Below are positions 18,153-19,299 of a DNA stretch of 19,299 nucleotides, piece after piece. Position numbers and translations under genes: made by a program. The first letter of the stretch is position 1. Every line of letters begins with the position of its first letter. The notes under the pieces are model-generated. The model was not told the origin of the DNA, ran no database searches, and saw only the letters and a list, made by a program, of their open reading frames with translations. This DNA is from Vairimorpha ceranae. Its lineage: Eukaryota > Microsporidia > Nosematidae. The stretch is taken from NCBI RefSeq assembly GCF_000988165.1, contig NW_020169367.1:1-19299 (forward strand), in the 5' to 3' direction.

Positions 18153-19012
18153 GTAGTTGTTAATCATAGCAAAAATTTTACTAATAGCGGCACGGAGATC
18201 ATACTAATAACAGCTAAATTTCTGGTGTCACTTTAAAGCCGAGGCAAGAACAAGACAAGGAGTTATATAAATTCATTTACCCACTTTTATATATGGGTTT
18301 TAATTTACGAGATTTTTCTTACATAAAAAAACATTTTCGCTTATTCGGCTTTCCTTAAAACAGTGCGTCTACTGTTGAAAAAAATTAAAATTTTTGTCTA
18401 CTTTCGAAGATTTGTTATTACAATAAAACTTTTTATTAGAATTAATTTGTTTACATCTGAAGTTTAGACTTCATAACTGAAATTCTTGGGATTTATGGCG
18501 AGATTTTTTTTTTGGAAAATAGATTAAGACAACGAATAAACAAGAGAACAATAAAAAGATGAAGTGAAAATACTAGGATAATATATTACAATTAGGCTTT
18601 TTTTCTGGCTATGTGTTGATGCATAAACTTGATGGACAAAAAAACAAACAAATAAGTAAAACCAAGCATTCCAGAAATTCATTTTTAGGGTTTTAGACTC
18701 ATGACAATTTTATAAATACTTTCTATTCATTATCATTACACATTGCAAAATAACTATTATTTTAATTAAAAACTCATTAGTATGTAGAGAGCCCTGTTTA
18801 AATAAGACTCGAAAATAAGTCCATAAAATACAGTGGAAAGTTTAATTATTGTCAATCCCCGACGCCTTGATGTTTATCTGGTGCTTAAATTAGGTATAGA
18901 AGCAAAACTTTAAGATGATATACTTAGGTTTGCAAGCTCCGAAGACACTCTGTAATGGATAAAACAAGAAATTTATATAAAATCGTATAATATATTTATA
19001 ATGCTATGCTAA
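18153..19012 (+). pseudogene. Coding-like relics, family unknown
   Basis: Two segments read like worn protein. In 18153-18467 a 104-codon frame has only two internal stops and includes FLKTVRLLLKKIKIFVYF and FVITIKLFIRINLF, possibly hydrophobic helices. In 18827-19012 a frame reads NTVESLIIVNPRRLDVYL, LVLKLGIEAKL, stop, DDILRFASSEDTL, stop, WIKQEIYIKSYN, with balanced amino-acid use that chance AT-rich sequence rarely gives. A third stretch, LGFFSGYVLMHKLDGQ, lies near 18600. Whether these belong to one dead gene is unknown, and I recognise no family. Confidence 0.35.
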
Positions 19013-19299
19013 TTTCTTTTGATTCTCATACCTGGCTTATATTATATTCTTTCTAGAAAAATTCTATTGACAACGATTTACTAAAAATTGATTTATTTTA
19101 CATTTTTAGTAAAAAATTAATTAATTTAAGTTAATTAAAAAGCATTGTACAGCTTAAAATAAAGTCTAAACATAACTTGTTACAAATTTTAAAACATAAA
19201 CATTGGTGAAAAACATGCAGTTTTTGTTTATTTATATAAGTTGTGATATTTTATGTCATAAAAACAATTTAATAAAGTAAGTTTCTTTTGATTTTTTAA
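19013..19299. other. AT-rich end of window
   Basis: No open frame, repeat or motif stands out in the last 287 bases. Confidence 0.5.

Overview
The window is strongly AT-rich eukaryotic DNA (by eye roughly three quarters A+T or more). The coding frames show no introns, genes are few, and decayed coding sequence is abundant. The two whole genes are intronless and rich in Lys, Asn and Ser. The ghosts of known genes read best as divergent fungal-type proteins, and the transposon classes (ISXO2/Merlin, Tc1/mariner, a non-LTR element with a C-terminal endonuclease, solo LTRs) fit an expanded, gene-poor microsporidian genome. That assignment is an inference; the species cannot be named from the sequence.

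Layout. 1-1053 holds nothing recognisable. 1059-1361 is a 303-bp solo LTR with a perfect 5-bp target duplication. 1451-1765 is a tandem array whose units each form a large hairpin. 2113-3453 (minus) is an intact 446-residue protein of unknown function, probably nuclear. 4321-5309 is a dead Merlin/ISXO2-like transposon with recognisable inverted ends. 5310-7467 is empty apart from AT-rich sequence. 7468-7749 is a decayed gene I cannot name. 8013-9167 (plus) is an intact 384-residue protein with a possible N-terminal signal, preceded by a GC-rich dyad. 9393-9608 is another possible relic.

The right-hand third is a graveyard of genes and transposons. 11301-12007 is a nucleoside diphosphate kinase pseudogene split at a codon boundary by a second copy of the same 303-bp LTR, in inverted orientation to the first. 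12270-13050 is a TRF4-type noncanonical poly(A) polymerase pseudogene. 13105-14545 is a complete but dead Tc1-like element with nested (IR/DR-type) ends. 14902-16190 (minus) is the 3' part of a non-LTR retrotransposon of Dong/R4 type. 16290-17480 (minus) holds one or two further Tc1/mariner ghosts. 17940-18148 has a spaced direct repeat. 18153-19012 contains coding-like relics of unknown identity.

Only the two orphan proteins look functional. Everything recognisable by family is broken: both housekeeping-type genes and all the transposases. No operon-like organisation, rRNA, convincing tRNA or CRISPR array was seen.
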